Origin: a virus
Virus record (IMG/VR): IMGVR_UViG_3300008117_000631
Coordinates: 1-40,497 of that record
Direction: 5' to 3' (one strand)
DNA: 40,497 nucleotides
The notes under the pieces: generated by a model
Told to the model about the DNA's origin: nothing
The model's database searches: none
The model's input: the letters and a program-made list of their open reading frames with translations, nothing else
Program-made: the position numbers and the translations under genes
Part shown: piece after piece, positions 14,613 to 22,821 of the stretch
Layout: every line of letters starts with the position of its first letter
Position numbering within the stretch: position 1 is the stretch's first letter

Positions 14613-15464
14613 ATGCCTACACCTTTAAACTTTAATAGACACATAATGTTCAGTGATACAACTGGGCATAATATAGAATTTGATAAATCATTTGACTTTT
14701 TTAAAAAATGGGATGAATACACCCTAACTGTTGATTCAAATAAAGGCCCACTAACAGTAAAATGGAACAATTTACAGGTATTAGCTGCTAACTGGTTTGT
14801 TCAAACAGGATCATTAACAGGACAGCCTGTATTACAAAACTTTTTTGAATTTTTTCCAATGTGGGTCAAATGGAACTGGTGGAACTTAAGTGAACGAGGA
14901 ATTTATGATCTACCCGACAATCCAACAATAATTGATATTGGTGCCGGAAACAGTGTTCTTGATCTATTGTTATCACAATATAATCCAACTGCGAAGTTTT
15001 ATTTAGTAGATAGGTCTAAATTTATAAACACTGATAATCAACCAAAATATCCCACCACAGATAGTCCTTGTTGGCAGCATTCATGGAGTGTAGTCAGTGA
15101 TGCTATAGATGCCACATCTATTGATCCAAATAGATTTAATTTTTTAGATATTGATGATGCATGGAATGTTGAGGCTGATTTAATTACCTCACATCTAGCA
15201 TGGTGTATGCATTTTCCAAAACAGATTTACTGGGATAGAGTGTTATCTAGTTTAAAAATTGGTGGTAGATTAGTATTAGATATTAACATAGGTTGGGAAG
15301 AGGAATATTTAGATGAAATTAGTGAAGCGTTGAATTGTAGACACACTATCATTACTTCTTTTCCTAACAAACCTATACATAACGGTCATCTGCCAGCCAA
15401 TCAGCCTAATAGGGATAAACTTAACATTGCCGGTTATCGATGTTCTTGGACACGTAAAAAATGA
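14613..15464 (+). CDS. Class I SAM-dependent methyltransferase-like protein
   Basis: A 283-aa protein with the Rossmann SAM-binding motif IIDIGAGNSVLDLLL near residues 105-120, then FYLVDRSKF (acidic residue at the end of strand 2) and a later DADLITSHLAW-like segment. It overlaps the radical SAM gene by 4 nt, so both enzymes probably act on one substrate. That substrate (sugar, lipid, peptide or nucleotide) is not indicated. Confidence 0.75.
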   Translation: MPTPLNFNRHIMFSDTTGHNIEFDKSFDFFKKWDEYTLTVDSNKGPLTVKWNNLQVLAANWFVQTGSLTGQPVLQNFFEFFPMWVKWNWWNLSERGIYDLPDNPTIIDIGAGNSVLDLLLSQYNPTAKFYLVDRSKFINTDNQPKYPTTDSPCWQHSWSVVSDAIDATSIDPNRFNFLDIDDAWNVEADLITSHLAWCMHFPKQIYWDRVLSSLKIGGRLVLDINIGWEEEYLDEISEALNCRHTIITSFPNKPIHNGHLPANQPNRDKLNIAGYRCSWTRKK

Positions 15465-16603
15465 ACGACACTTTGTGTAAATTTGCATGGTCAGGTGCAA
15501 CCAGCACAATTATTAATACTTTTAGACCCTGTTGTCGATTTCCACTTGACGATAATGAACAATACCCTACTACAGAACAGATTATAAATCAAGGTGAAGC
15601 AGCATTTAACAATAGCTTTCTTATTGAACTAAGAAAGGATATGCTACAAGGAATTTCTAGAAATGAATGTAAAAAATGTTACGTAGAGGAACAATCAAAT
15701 ATGAAAAGTATGAGGCAAAAGGCTAATGAACTTTTGTCAGCATCAGCTACAGATATTACATTTGAAAAATTAGAATTTCTTGAAATTAGTTTAGATAACC
15801 TTTGTAATTTAGAATGTAGGATGTGTAGCAGCAGGTTCAGTACAAAGTTACAACTTAGAGATGAATATTTACAAAAAAACGGAATTACCGGTTATTCAAC
15901 TAATACCGTCAATTACAAAACATTAGAATTAATGGACTCTATTGACCTAAGCCATTTACGAATGATAAAAATGTTAGGTGGCGAACCATTAATCAGCCCT
16001 AATCTTTTCAAATTTTTAGATAAAATTGTAAATCCAAAAGATGTAAATTTATTAATAATCACTAATGCGACAAGTATTCCATCAAGTAAGACACTAGACA
16101 AATTAAAGGAGTTCAAATCAGTAAGATTTGACTTTAGTATAGACGGGATTTACGTATATAATGATTACCAAAGAGTTGGCAGTAAGTTTGAAGCTGTTAT
16201 AGCAAATGCGCTAGAGTTGTCGAAAATTTCACCTGAAGAACACAGTATTCATTCAGTATATAGTTCACTGAATTTACTAGGATTAGATGCTAGCACAAAA
16301 TGGTTTAGTGAAAAATTACCATTTAAAACAACTATTGACATTGTGAAAAACAACATACTTTCTCCGTTTATTGCACCTAATTGGTATGTAGATGAAATTT
16401 TAACTAGTATATCAGACACAAATCCTCACAAGAAGTTTGTTCAAAATATGTTTGATCAGTATCACAAATTTGATGAGAATCAATGGCACGAATTTTTGAA
16501 ATTTGTTAAACTAACTGATGAGATGTATCAAACTGATATAAACACTATAAATCCAATCATAGGCAGAGCTTTGGTAAAAAATTTTGCAAATCTTTCAGAT
16601 TAA
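15461..16603 (+). CDS. Radical SAM protein (twitch-type)
   Basis: A 380-aa protein with the CxxxCxxC cluster motif Cys115-Cys119-Cys122 (SLDNLCNLECRMC) and the GGEP motif (MLGGEPLISP, near residue 172). Extra cysteines at 24, 25, 70 and 73 precede the core and could hold a second cluster. Radical SAM enzymes of this layout modify peptides, nucleotides or sugars. The upstream methyltransferase is translationally coupled. The phage also carries an A-type Fe-S carrier (27864-28196) that could help mature the cluster. Substrate unknown. Confidence 0.85.
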   Translation: MNDTLCKFAWSGATSTIINTFRPCCRFPLDDNEQYPTTEQIINQGEAAFNNSFLIELRKDMLQGISRNECKKCYVEEQSNMKSMRQKANELLSASATDITFEKLEFLEISLDNLCNLECRMCSSRFSTKLQLRDEYLQKNGITGYSTNTVNYKTLELMDSIDLSHLRMIKMLGGEPLISPNLFKFLDKIVNPKDVNLLIITNATSIPSSKTLDKLKEFKSVRFDFSIDGIYVYNDYQRVGSKFEAVIANALELSKISPEEHSIHSVYSSLNLLGLDASTKWFSEKLPFKTTIDIVKNNILSPFIAPNWYVDEILTSISDTNPHKKFVQNMFDQYHKFDENQWHEFLKFVKLTDEMYQTDINTINPIIGRALVKNFANLSD

Positions 16604-16614
16604 AGAGATAAGTA

Positions 16615-17064
16615 ATGAAGAAGAAATTTATTAGTCTTTACATGGACTGGGCTAAACGTGTTAGTCAACTAAGCCATGCTAAAAGATTACAAGTAGGATC
16701 AGTTATTGTCAAAGACGATTGCGTTATCAGTTATGGTTATAACGGTATGCCAGCAAGTTGGGATAATGAATGTGAAGATATTATTCAACATTCAGATGAT
16801 ACGATATCATTAAAAACTAAACCGGAGGTACTACATGCTGAAAGTAATGCTATTTCAAAACTTGCAAAATCTACTAATAGTGGGTTGGATAGTACAATGT
16901 TTATTACTCATAGCCCTTGTTTGGAGTGTGCCAAACTTATATATCAAAGCGGCATTAATACTGTATATTATGATACAGATTACAGAAGCAATGACGGCGT
17001 TGAGTTTCTCAAAAAATCAGGAGTAACGGTTGTCCGAACAAACGAAACAACTGCATCAAATTAA
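16615..17064 (+). CDS. Deoxycytidylate (dCMP) deaminase
   Basis: A 149-aa zinc enzyme converting dCMP to dUMP, the supply route for thymidylate in T4-like phages. The catalytic HAE (His74, Glu76) and PCxxC (Cys102, Cys105) are intact, and length and order fit the family (VGSVIVKDD, YNGMPASWDNECED). The gene follows the radical SAM gene after 11 nt. The next gene begins inside its end. Confidence 0.93.
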   Translation: MKKKFISLYMDWAKRVSQLSHAKRLQVGSVIVKDDCVISYGYNGMPASWDNECEDIIQHSDDTISLKTKPEVLHAESNAISKLAKSTNSGLDSTMFITHSPCLECAKLIYQSGINTVYYDTDYRSNDGVEFLKKSGVTVVRTNETTASN

Positions 17065-17239
17065 AATACAATTGTCGTATGGTCAATTAGGTCCATTAAT
17101 GGATTGGTGTAAACGAAATTGCACAGACAAGTGGTTCGTATCTGAATCTATGGACGTAGTAGAACAATTCAATGGAAATTACAAATTCTTTTTTGAATCT
17201 GAAAGAGATTACATAAACTTTATGTTATTCAATAAATGA
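17030..17239 (+). CDS. Small protein, 69 aa, TTG start
   Basis: The start is a TTG at 17030, chosen because CAGGAG lies 7 nt upstream inside the deaminase gene. The protein (MSEQTKQLHQIKIQLSYGQL...) ends in FFFESERDYINFMLFNK. Similar short alpha/beta proteins are common in phages, but the function is unknown. The stop overlaps the next ATG (ATGA). Confidence 0.7.
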   Translation: MSEQTKQLHQIKIQLSYGQLGPLMDWCKRNCTDKWFVSESMDVVEQFNGNYKFFFESERDYINFMLFNK

Positions 17240-17478
17240 AAAAAATTATCTTTATCCGAGAATCTAATAATTTTGATGATATCTTATCGGACGTTGTGCT
17301 TAAAAAGCAATTCAAATTTAAGATTCGTTTTTATAATGGATTGATTATTGAAGTTCCTGAGAAAAGCGAAATACTCAGTTACATTGAATTGAAGTATGGA
17401 GATTCAATTAAGAATAATTTAGTTCCTGATCGAACACCGATTATGAATGTTGATTATTTGCCAAAGAGAAACAATTAG
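17236..17478 (+). CDS. Small protein, 80 aa, unknown
   Basis: A basic alpha/beta protein (KKIIFIRESNNFDDILSDVV...). Overlaps the preceding gene by 4 nt. No motif recognised. The 96 nt that follow, up to the convergent minus-strand gene, hold no gene I can support. Confidence 0.65.
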   Translation: MKKIIFIRESNNFDDILSDVVLKKQFKFKIRFYNGLIIEVPEKSEILSYIELKYGDSIKNNLVPDRTPIMNVDYLPKRNN

Positions 17479-17574
17479 ACTGGTTTACATGATAGTCAGT
17501 TATATAAGCAGGCAAGTAATGCCAAAACAACATCGTTCTCACAAAAGTTTCAACATAGCAATCTACTAACCAAT

Positions 17575-17880
17575 TCATATACTTTCCCCGTCTTTTAGTA
17601 ATACAGTTATATCTGTGCCTACAGCAAGTACACAGGTCATATCACCATAAGTATCTAAAACAGTAAAAGTTTCCGTAGCAGGATTTCCCCACACACTAAT
17701 AGTGCTTTTACTACTTGATAATCTTTTTCCCGCAATTATAGGAACTTCATTGTATTTCTCTTTTAAAGAAGCTATGATTTTTTCCGTCTTATCACACATT
17801 ACTTGAAATTTACGGTATTCTTCTGCTGAAGAATTATAACTATAAAAAATTAATAAAAATAATAAAGTTAGTTTTTTCAC
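17575..17880 (-). CDS. Small secreted protein, 101 aa, GTG start
   Basis: The start is a GTG at 17880 with AAGGTG 6 nt upstream. A signal peptide (KKLTLLFLLIFYSYNSSAEE) precedes a small domain with two cysteines (VMCDKTEK and DMTCVLAV) that could form a disulphide in the periplasm. Unrecognised. Last gene of a minus-strand group of envelope-type proteins. Confidence 0.65.
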   Translation of the reverse strand: MKKLTLLFLLIFYSYNSSAEEYRKFQVMCDKTEKIIASLKEKYNEVPIIAGKRLSSSKSTISVWGNPATETFTVLDTYGDMTCVLAVGTDITVLLKDGESI

Positions 17881-17888
17881 GTTGCACC

Positions 17889-18017
17889 TTAAAATAAATT
17901 GTATAGCACTGAAATTGTAACCAAAAGTAATATAGATGCAACCCTAACTAATGTAAACATTTCGATTAATAGTAGAATTGGGATTTCTTCCTTTATCCTA
18001 CTTAAACACCTTAACAT
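17889..18017 (-). CDS. Very small membrane protein, 42 aa
   Basis: Begins MLRCLSRIKEEIPILLLIEM and has a hydrophobic C-terminal half. AGGAAA lies upstream. The stop codon is 8 nt before the GTG of the following gene. Too short to recognise; supported by its spacing, ribosome-binding site and membrane character. Confidence 0.45.
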   Translation of the reverse strand: MLRCLSRIKEEIPILLLIEMFTLVRVASILLLVTISVLYNLF

Positions 18018-18065
18018 GGTAGTTTCCTAAAGTAAGCCATAGCCTACTATAGTATATATCATATA

Positions 18066-18521
18066 TCACACTGAGTTAAAACATACTTTTTTGTACACCG
18101 AATTTCTAGCGGTATTAGGTGTCGTTAATTCTGCTACGAACTCTCCCAATTCATAGCTTTCGCTATAAACTATTTTATTTTTTTCATCTACATAAACATC
18201 ACTTGTTAGGCTAAAAGCCTTAAGATCACAATCAAGCATACCGTAATTGTAAATTCTTTTTACAGAATATCCAAGTTCTGCGTATTTTATGCCATCTTCT
18301 AAAATGTATTCAACCATAGTATGTACTAAGAACTGCTTAGGTCCTACTTGTTTAATGTCATTTCTTATATAAAAATGATATACATCATTAGTATGAGTTT
18401 TTTCATATTCGGTTATTGGATGAATAACAAAATTATTTTCTATTAATAAATGCTGACCAAAATCAGATGCTAATAAAAGAGGTGACAGACCAAGCATTAA
18501 GATTGCAAGTAGTTTTTTCAT
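18066..18521 (-). CDS. Secreted protein, 151 aa
   Basis: A signal peptide (KKLLAILMLGLSPLLLAS) and a mature domain with two cysteines (MLDCDLK and KKVCFNSV). The late part (RIYNYGMLDCDLKAF ... VYVDEKNKIVYSES) resembles the surface-adhesin E fold, a tentative match. TTAGGAGA precedes the ATG. Probably periplasmic. Confidence 0.7.
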   Translation of the reverse strand: MKKLLAILMLGLSPLLLASDFGQHLLIENNFVIHPITEYEKTHTNDVYHFYIRNDIKQVGPKQFLVHTMVEYILEDGIKYAELGYSVKRIYNYGMLDCDLKAFSLTSDVYVDEKNKIVYSESYELGEFVAELTTPNTARNSVYKKVCFNSV

Positions 18522-18529
18522 AATTTCTC

Positions 18530-18673
18530 CTAAGTTTTAATAATTTTGGAGGGATCCAGTTTGACTTGGTTTTTGTTCGTGTCGATTGGAACGATAGGAA
18601 TAGCTTGCCTTTTGGGAATAGCCTGTTTTTCTTCAGATTTTACATGAATCAGATTTGCGAGAGCCTGCTTCAT
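18530..18673 (-). CDS. Small protein, 47 aa
   Basis: Begins MKQALANLIHVKSEEKQAIP and contains the near repeat KQAIPK/RQAIPI. The ribosome-binding site GGAGG is very strong. The stop lies 8 nt before the next gene. A small hairpin (AAATGG/CCATTT at 18684-18701) lies in the leader just before the Shine-Dalgarno. Unknown function; first gene of the minus-strand secreted-protein group. Confidence 0.55.
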   Translation of the reverse strand: MKQALANLIHVKSEEKQAIPKRQAIPIVPIDTNKNQVKLDPSKIIKT

Positions 18674-18701
18674 TCTGTCCTCCAAATGGGTAAGTCCATT
18701 T

Positions 18702-18723
18702 GATAAATATATGAGTATTTAAT
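18702..18723. promoter_or_regulatory. Divergent late promoter pair
   Basis: The plus strand has GATAAATA (18702-18709) and the minus strand has ATTAAATA (18716-18723), 6 bp apart. They point away from each other toward the plus gene at 18766 and the minus gene ending at 18673. The predicted starts (about 18715 and 18710) would overlap by a few bases. Confidence 0.5.
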
Positions 18724-18765
18724 AGAGTAATATTTACGGATATAGCTACATATTAAGGAGACATC

Positions 18766-18909
18766 ATGGCTAAAGCAAAAACCGCAACATCAGGAAAAGC
18801 ACATACTAGCGTAGTGAAAACTACTAAACAAGGTGGAAAAATTAAGACTAGCACAATGAACAAAAGTGAAAGTAGATCCTTTAAGAAGTACAGGGGTCAG
18901 GGTCGTTAA
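18766..18909 (+). CDS. Small basic protein, 47 aa
   Basis: Begins MAKAKTATSGKAHTSVVKTT and ends SFKKYRGQGR; rich in Lys, Ser and Thr and probably disordered. A strong AAGGAG precedes it. Proteins of this type recur in T4-like phages; function unknown, possibly nucleic-acid binding. Confidence 0.7.
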   Translation: MAKAKTATSGKAHTSVVKTTKQGGKIKTSTMNKSESRSFKKYRGQGR

Positions 18910-19140
18910 GTGAACGATTTTGTTCAGACTAAAGTGAACATTGTGCTATTTGACGATTACATTTGGGATTTGAGTGATAAGGGTATCATTTTAGATAACA
19001 AATTTGAGGTAGAAAAATTAGGTTGGAAACCAGGTGACTATTTTAAACTAGTTCTTACAGAAGAAGGTATGAAACTAGTTAAAGTTGATTGCTTAGAAAA
19101 ATTTATAATAAAGGGAAAAGACCATGAAGCAAATGATTGA
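18910..19140 (+). CDS. AbrB-like small protein, GTG start
   Basis: A 76-aa protein starting at a GTG directly after the preceding stop. The core LGWKPGDYFKLVLTEEGMKLVKVD has the loop-hinge-helix pattern of the SpoVT-AbrB swapped-hairpin fold, as does the protein at 25178-25360. Possibly DNA-binding. It overlaps the DUF4337 gene by 17 nt. Confidence 0.65.
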   Translation: MNDFVQTKVNIVLFDDYIWDLSDKGIILDNKFEVEKLGWKPGDYFKLVLTEEGMKLVKVDCLEKFIIKGKDHEAND

Positions 19141-19681
19141 CAAAGTAACAGGTAAAGTTTTAAGTAGAAGTGAAGCCGAAGCTAAAATTAAGGACAAAGC
19201 AGGCTGGGTAATCACAGTTATTGCGTTATTACTCGCTGTAAATACTTATATGGCCAACAGTTTTAGTAGTAAAGTTTTAAATAACACAATTAAAGCAAAT
19301 GATGTTTGGAGTTTTTATCAAGCAAAAAGTATCAAACAAACATTAGCTGAAATGAGTTATGATCATGCTATAGAAAAAGGCGACAAAGCCAAAGCAGAAA
19401 AAATGAAAGCTAAGATTGAACGCTATGAAAGTGACCCTGAGAAGGGCGAGGGCAAAAAAGAGTTATTTGCTAAGGCTAGAGCATTAGAAGAGGAACGTGA
19501 TATTGCTAAAAAGCATGGTCCTTGGATGACATTTGCAGGCACAAGTTACCAATTAGCGATTGTATTATTGTCTGCTAGTATATTAGCAGTAAGCATGAGT
19601 ATGTTTTATGCTAGTATTGGTGTTAGTGCTATAGGCTTATTATTAATGAGCCAAGGCATTTGGATGTGGTTGCCGTTTTAA
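19124..19681 (+). CDS. DUF4337-family membrane protein
   Basis: A 185-aa protein with a membrane segment near residues 28-48, the DUF4337-type stretch ANDVWSFYQAKSIKQTLAEM, a charged coiled coil, then two C-terminal membrane segments. Function of the family is unknown; it occurs in several phages. Starts inside the end of the AbrB-like gene. Confidence 0.75.
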   Translation: MKQMIDKVTGKVLSRSEAEAKIKDKAGWVITVIALLLAVNTYMANSFSSKVLNNTIKANDVWSFYQAKSIKQTLAEMSYDHAIEKGDKAKAEKMKAKIERYESDPEKGEGKKELFAKARALEEERDIAKKHGPWMTFAGTSYQLAIVLLSASILAVSMSMFYASIGVSAIGLLLMSQGIWMWLPF

Positions 19682-19708
19682 AATAACTCTAAAAATATAA
19701 TAAAAAGA

Positions 19709-19724
19709 TCCTTTATAAAAAGGA
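19709..19724 (+). promoter_or_regulatory. Small hairpin before the ribosome-binding site at 19734
   Basis: TCCTTT (19709-19714) pairs with AAAGGA (19719-19724) across ATAA. It lies just before GAGGTGAG and the ATG at 19734 and may tune translation. Confidence 0.35.
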
Positions 19725-19733
19725 CGAGGTGAG

Positions 19734-20522
19734 ATGGATCCATTAACGCTGTTTGCGTTAGCCAATGGCGCGGTTAAACTTGTAAAAGAGGGCTGTAAGC
19801 TTTACAAGGATATTAAAGGGGCGGCTGGGGAAATTAAGGATGTCCTTAAGGACCTTGACGACCAATTTAACAACAAATTCAAAGACCATCCACCCAGTGT
19901 TGCTGAAAAAAATCAGTATGTCACCGAAAGAAATCGTGTCATTGAGCTTAATAAAAAAGGCGGTGAAACAACCAACATCTATACAGAAATAGGACAGCAG
20001 CTTGGTACTTACTTTGACAACTATTATAAATGTCTAGCAATATTTGAAGAAGAAGAACGCCGTAGTAAGACCGAAGTTTATCATGGAGAAGATAGTTTAG
20101 GTAAACGAGCATTACAGCGTGTGTTACTTAAGAAACAGCTAGAACACATGTCTACAGAATTACGTGAAATTATGGTCTATCAAAGTCCACCTGAATTGGG
20201 TACATTATGGACTGATGTAGAAGAAATGATGAAAAAAGTGGGCAAAGAGCAAAGTGTTGCTATTGCCGCAGAAATGAAACGTAACAGAGCAATAGCAAAG
20301 CAAAAAGCAAGGCGAAATAAAAGAATAAGATATAGAATATTATGTTGGAGTTCTAGTAGTGTCGCTGTTCTTTATATATGTTGGTTAATTTGGGCAATCG
20401 TTCAAATAAGGATAGAACATGAACCTGAACTGGGTAGATGTTTGATCCCAAAAGGTTCTTGGGGTTATGAGCAATACAATAACTTAAAATGGGTAGATTG
20501 CGAGATTGACAGAAGCAAATAA
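19734..20522 (+). CDS. Membrane-anchored coiled-coil protein, 262 aa
   Basis: The N-terminal half is helical (LTLFALANGAVKLVKEGCKL ... IKDVLKDLDDQF). A long charged helix leads into one membrane segment near residues 208-230 and a short outer domain with two cysteines (GRCLIPKGSWGYEQY, WVDCEID). GAGGTGAG precedes the ATG. Similar proteins occur in marine and freshwater T4-like phages, but the role is unknown. Confidence 0.75.
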   Translation: MDPLTLFALANGAVKLVKEGCKLYKDIKGAAGEIKDVLKDLDDQFNNKFKDHPPSVAEKNQYVTERNRVIELNKKGGETTNIYTEIGQQLGTYFDNYYKCLAIFEEEERRSKTEVYHGEDSLGKRALQRVLLKKQLEHMSTELREIMVYQSPPELGTLWTDVEEMMKKVGKEQSVAIAAEMKRNRAIAKQKARRNKRIRYRILCWSSSSVAVLYICWLIWAIVQIRIEHEPELGRCLIPKGSWGYEQYNNLKWVDCEIDRSK

Positions 20523-20534
20523 ATACTATATAAT
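20506..20534 (+). promoter_or_regulatory. Perfect sigma70 promoter overlapping a late octamer
   Basis: TTGACA (20506-20511), a 17-nt spacer and TATAAT (20529-20534). A late-type AATAAATA (20518-20525) lies inside the spacer. TATAAT is followed by ACAAGT and then the ATG at 20541, exactly the geometry seen at 9129, so the transcript should be leaderless. The spacer itself is not the conserved one. Confidence 0.8.
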
Positions 20535-20540
20535 ACAAGT

Positions 20541-20684
20541 ATGTTCTATTTTATTTTTATACTTTTCACCGCTTTTATGATGCTAGCCCTAAACAGTGGT
20601 AGTCTATTTGCAATCTTACTTGTACTAATGGGATTTTTAATAATGCTACCACTTACTGAGGATCTAGACAATGAGAGCCGCTGA
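20541..20684 (+). CDS. Very small membrane protein, 47 aa
   Basis: Two hydrophobic segments (FYFIFILFTAFMMLAL and FAILLVLMGFLIML), then TEDLDNESR. No ribosome-binding site; the ATG is at the predicted +1 of a perfect promoter. Its end overlaps the HAD gene by 14 nt. Confidence 0.6.
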   Translation: MFYFIFILFTAFMMLALNSGSLFAILLVLMGFLIMLPLTEDLDNESR

Positions 20685-21264
20685 ACTAGAATTAGACAAA
20701 ATGCCCCATCTATTTTTAGATATGGATGGAGTACAAGCTGATTTCTTTACCCAATGGGCAAGTTGGTGGAGTTCCAAAATGAACGATCCTAATATACAAT
20801 GGTATAAGGACATCGGGGATAAAGAGCAGCGTGAGATTTCTATTGCAGCTTTACAGGCTGAAGGACCTGAATTTGTTTATAAATTCTTTGCTACACTTCC
20901 AGTATTATCGGGGTGCAGTGAAATACTAAATTGGATAAACAAAAACAAGATACCCTGCACTGTGTTATCTGCTCCCCTCAGATCAACTAAAGAAGATAAG
21001 AAAAAGACCATCACTCAAGCAAGTATTGAGGGCAAAAAGTATTGGCTAAGCAAGCATAATTCAAATATGCCCGCTATCTTTGAAGGCAGAAAAGAAAAAT
21101 ACGCTACGGCTGATGGCAGACCAAACGTTCTTATTGATGACCACAAGAAATACATATCAGGATGGGAAGCGGCAGGTGGTATTGGTGTATTACACCGTTG
21201 GAATAATACGCAAGAAACAATCAAAAAACTAAACGAGATATATGGTCCATACATAGATAAATAG
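20671..21264 (+). CDS. HAD-family phosphatase, 5'-deoxyribonucleotidase-like
   Basis: A 197-aa protein with HAD motif I DMDGVQAD (Asp17, Asp19), motif II in CTVLSAPLRS and motif III/IV in VLIDDHKKYISGW. These are as in small phage and bacterial 5'(3')-deoxyribonucleotidases that dephosphorylate dNMPs. With dCMP deaminase it would shape nucleotide pools. The ATG at 20671 lies inside the preceding gene; a start at Met11 (about 20701) is also possible. Confidence 0.75.
   Translation: MRAAELELDKMPHLFLDMDGVQADFFTQWASWWSSKMNDPNIQWYKDIGDKEQREISIAALQAEGPEFVYKFFATLPVLSGCSEILNWINKNKIPCTVLSAPLRSTKEDKKKTITQASIEGKKYWLSKHNSNMPAIFEGRKEKYATADGRPNVLIDDHKKYISGWEAAGGIGVLHRWNNTQETIKKLNEIYGPYIDK
21256..21263 (+). 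promoter_or_regulatory. Late promoter octamer GATAAATA
   Basis: GATAAATA followed by GTAT, at the stop codon of the HAD gene, 27 nt before the ATG at 21291. It probably drives the run of leader-bearing genes. Confidence 0.55.
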
Positions 21265-21290
21265 TATATTGCCCTTATCAGGAATATACT

Positions 21291-22409
21291 ATGGACCGTG
21301 ACTTTTTCAGAAAATATCTAGACATCTTAAGTGAGTCTAGCCCTCCTCAAGTTTTAGCAGAATCCATCGAATTACACGACAGTTTTGACATTGAACTCAA
21401 TGAAAACTTTGTCATTGAAACCGGTATTATTGGATTTACTAAGGATGGAGTTATTATTGAAGCAGATGAAACATTGTTAGGATTATTAGAAGTAAACGAC
21501 ATTTTGTGCGAGGATGAAACTTACGACCAAGAGGAAGAAGAAGTTGCTGAAGATGAACAAAGTGGAAAACCATATCAACCTATGGATAGATATAAACATC
21601 TAGTAGATAGAGCAAAAGGAGACTGGAAATGGAAGAGGGAAGACGGTTCACCAGCTACTCCAGAAGATTTAGAAACTATAAAAAAAACAAAGCGTGATAT
21701 ACTAAATCAAATGCAAAGTGATGAAGTTAATCCAAACAATACCGACGAAAATGTTTTTACCAAATTTATAAATTTGTTTAAAGAAGATGAGGAAGAGGAA
21801 TATTACAAACCACCAGCTGGTTATAGTGAGCTTGATAACACAATGATGTCCGTAGTAGATACATTGAAGAACACCAGTAGTACTAAAAACAATAAGACAA
21901 ATTACGGAACTGATTGGTCATCTACATCAGTGGCTCGCAATCCTAAAGATCGCAGTGGGTCATATCTACAAACACAATATCAAACCAAAGACGGTAAAGA
22001 CGTGGTAAATAAACAAGATTTTCAACAAAACGTCAGTTCCCCATGGTTAGATTATACTCTAAACAAAGCTAAACAAGATTCAGATACTAAGATGCAGGAG
22101 CCCGACGGACCTGTTAAGTATCAATCTATGCCCCAAGGTCCTATGACTAAATTTAGAGCAAGAACAAATGAAGCAGAATATCAAGGACGCAAAGTTCCAT
22201 TAGGTAAGCCAATGGCAGGTGATGTTGCTAAATCAAAAGTATATGTCAAAAAACCAAATGGTAAAATCGTTAAAGTAAACTTCGGCGACAAGAACATGAA
22301 GATTAAAAAGAGTAATCCAAAACGTAGAAAAAGTTTCCGCGCACGCCATCGCTGCGAGAATCCAGGACCACGTTGGAAAGCAAGATATTGGTCTTGCAGA
22401 GCATGGTAA
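21291..22409 (+). CDS. Putative packaged protein 1 with capsid-targeting-like leader
   Basis: A 372-aa protein. Residues 1-15, MDRDFFRKYLDILSE followed by Ser, match an [I/L]-x-E cleavage site (L-S-E, then S). The middle is acidic and low-complexity (EDEEEEYYKPP) and carries VFTKFINLFK near residue 155. The last 80 residues are basic and cysteine-containing (GRKVPLGKPMAGDV ... RKSFRARHRCENPGP ... WSCRAW), which may bind DNA. CAGGA precedes the ATG. No known enzyme domain. Expected location, if the leader is real, is inside the phage head. Confidence 0.75.
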   Translation: MDRDFFRKYLDILSESSPPQVLAESIELHDSFDIELNENFVIETGIIGFTKDGVIIEADETLLGLLEVNDILCEDETYDQEEEEVAEDEQSGKPYQPMDRYKHLVDRAKGDWKWKREDGSPATPEDLETIKKTKRDILNQMQSDEVNPNNTDENVFTKFINLFKEDEEEEYYKPPAGYSELDNTMMSVVDTLKNTSSTKNNKTNYGTDWSSTSVARNPKDRSGSYLQTQYQTKDGKDVVNKQDFQQNVSSPWLDYTLNKAKQDSDTKMQEPDGPVKYQSMPQGPMTKFRARTNEAEYQGRKVPLGKPMAGDVAKSKVYVKKPNGKIVKVNFGDKNMKIKKSNPKRRKSFRARHRCENPGPRWKARYWSCRAW

Positions 22410-22721
22410 AATAAGGAAAACAAATGTCAGACACAAAATTTTTTAGACAATATTTAGATATATTAAACGAAGGGCCTCCAGCTGGAGTAGGGCCAAGCGC
22501 ACCAGCTGCACCTAAAGCACCACCAGCAAATCAACCTTTAGGAGGATACGATCCTAAATCTGGAAAAGCTCCAACACAACAACAAGCTGATAACCTAATG
22601 GGTCAAATTGACAAAGCAGGTAATCAAATTACTCAAGGTGGAGAAAAAATGGGAGCAGGTAATTATGTTAGTGGTGCAATGGATGCAGCTAGGGGAGCGA
22701 ATGATCTTCTTAACGCAGCAG

Positions 22722-22821
22722 GAGGCTGGCCGAAAGCACGGCTACCGTTCACGCGTCACGATGCAACTCGCGCAGAAGTTGTACGAGGGCGTAGACATTG
22801 GCGGTGAGCGCACCGGTCTGA
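22722..22821 (+). other. topA: G+C-rich fragment of bacterial DNA topoisomerase I gene
   Basis: 62 of these 100 bases are G or C, against an A+T-rich surrounding. Read in one frame it gives EAGRKHGYRSRV and then TMQLAQKLYEGVDIGGERTGL, which is the topoisomerase I segment that normally continues ITYMRTD. The style of VDIGGE resembles alphaproteobacterial enzymes. The fragment begins and ends abruptly. It accounts for the frameshift in the host gene. Confidence 0.75.

Noticed and set aside
17520-17570. 16-codon basic ORF in the gap before the convergent secreted-protein gene
   Set aside because: Too short, only a poor ribosome-binding site, and no supporting context.
22722-22821. A phage topoisomerase gene
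   Set aside because: Only about 33 codons are present, without the active-site region.
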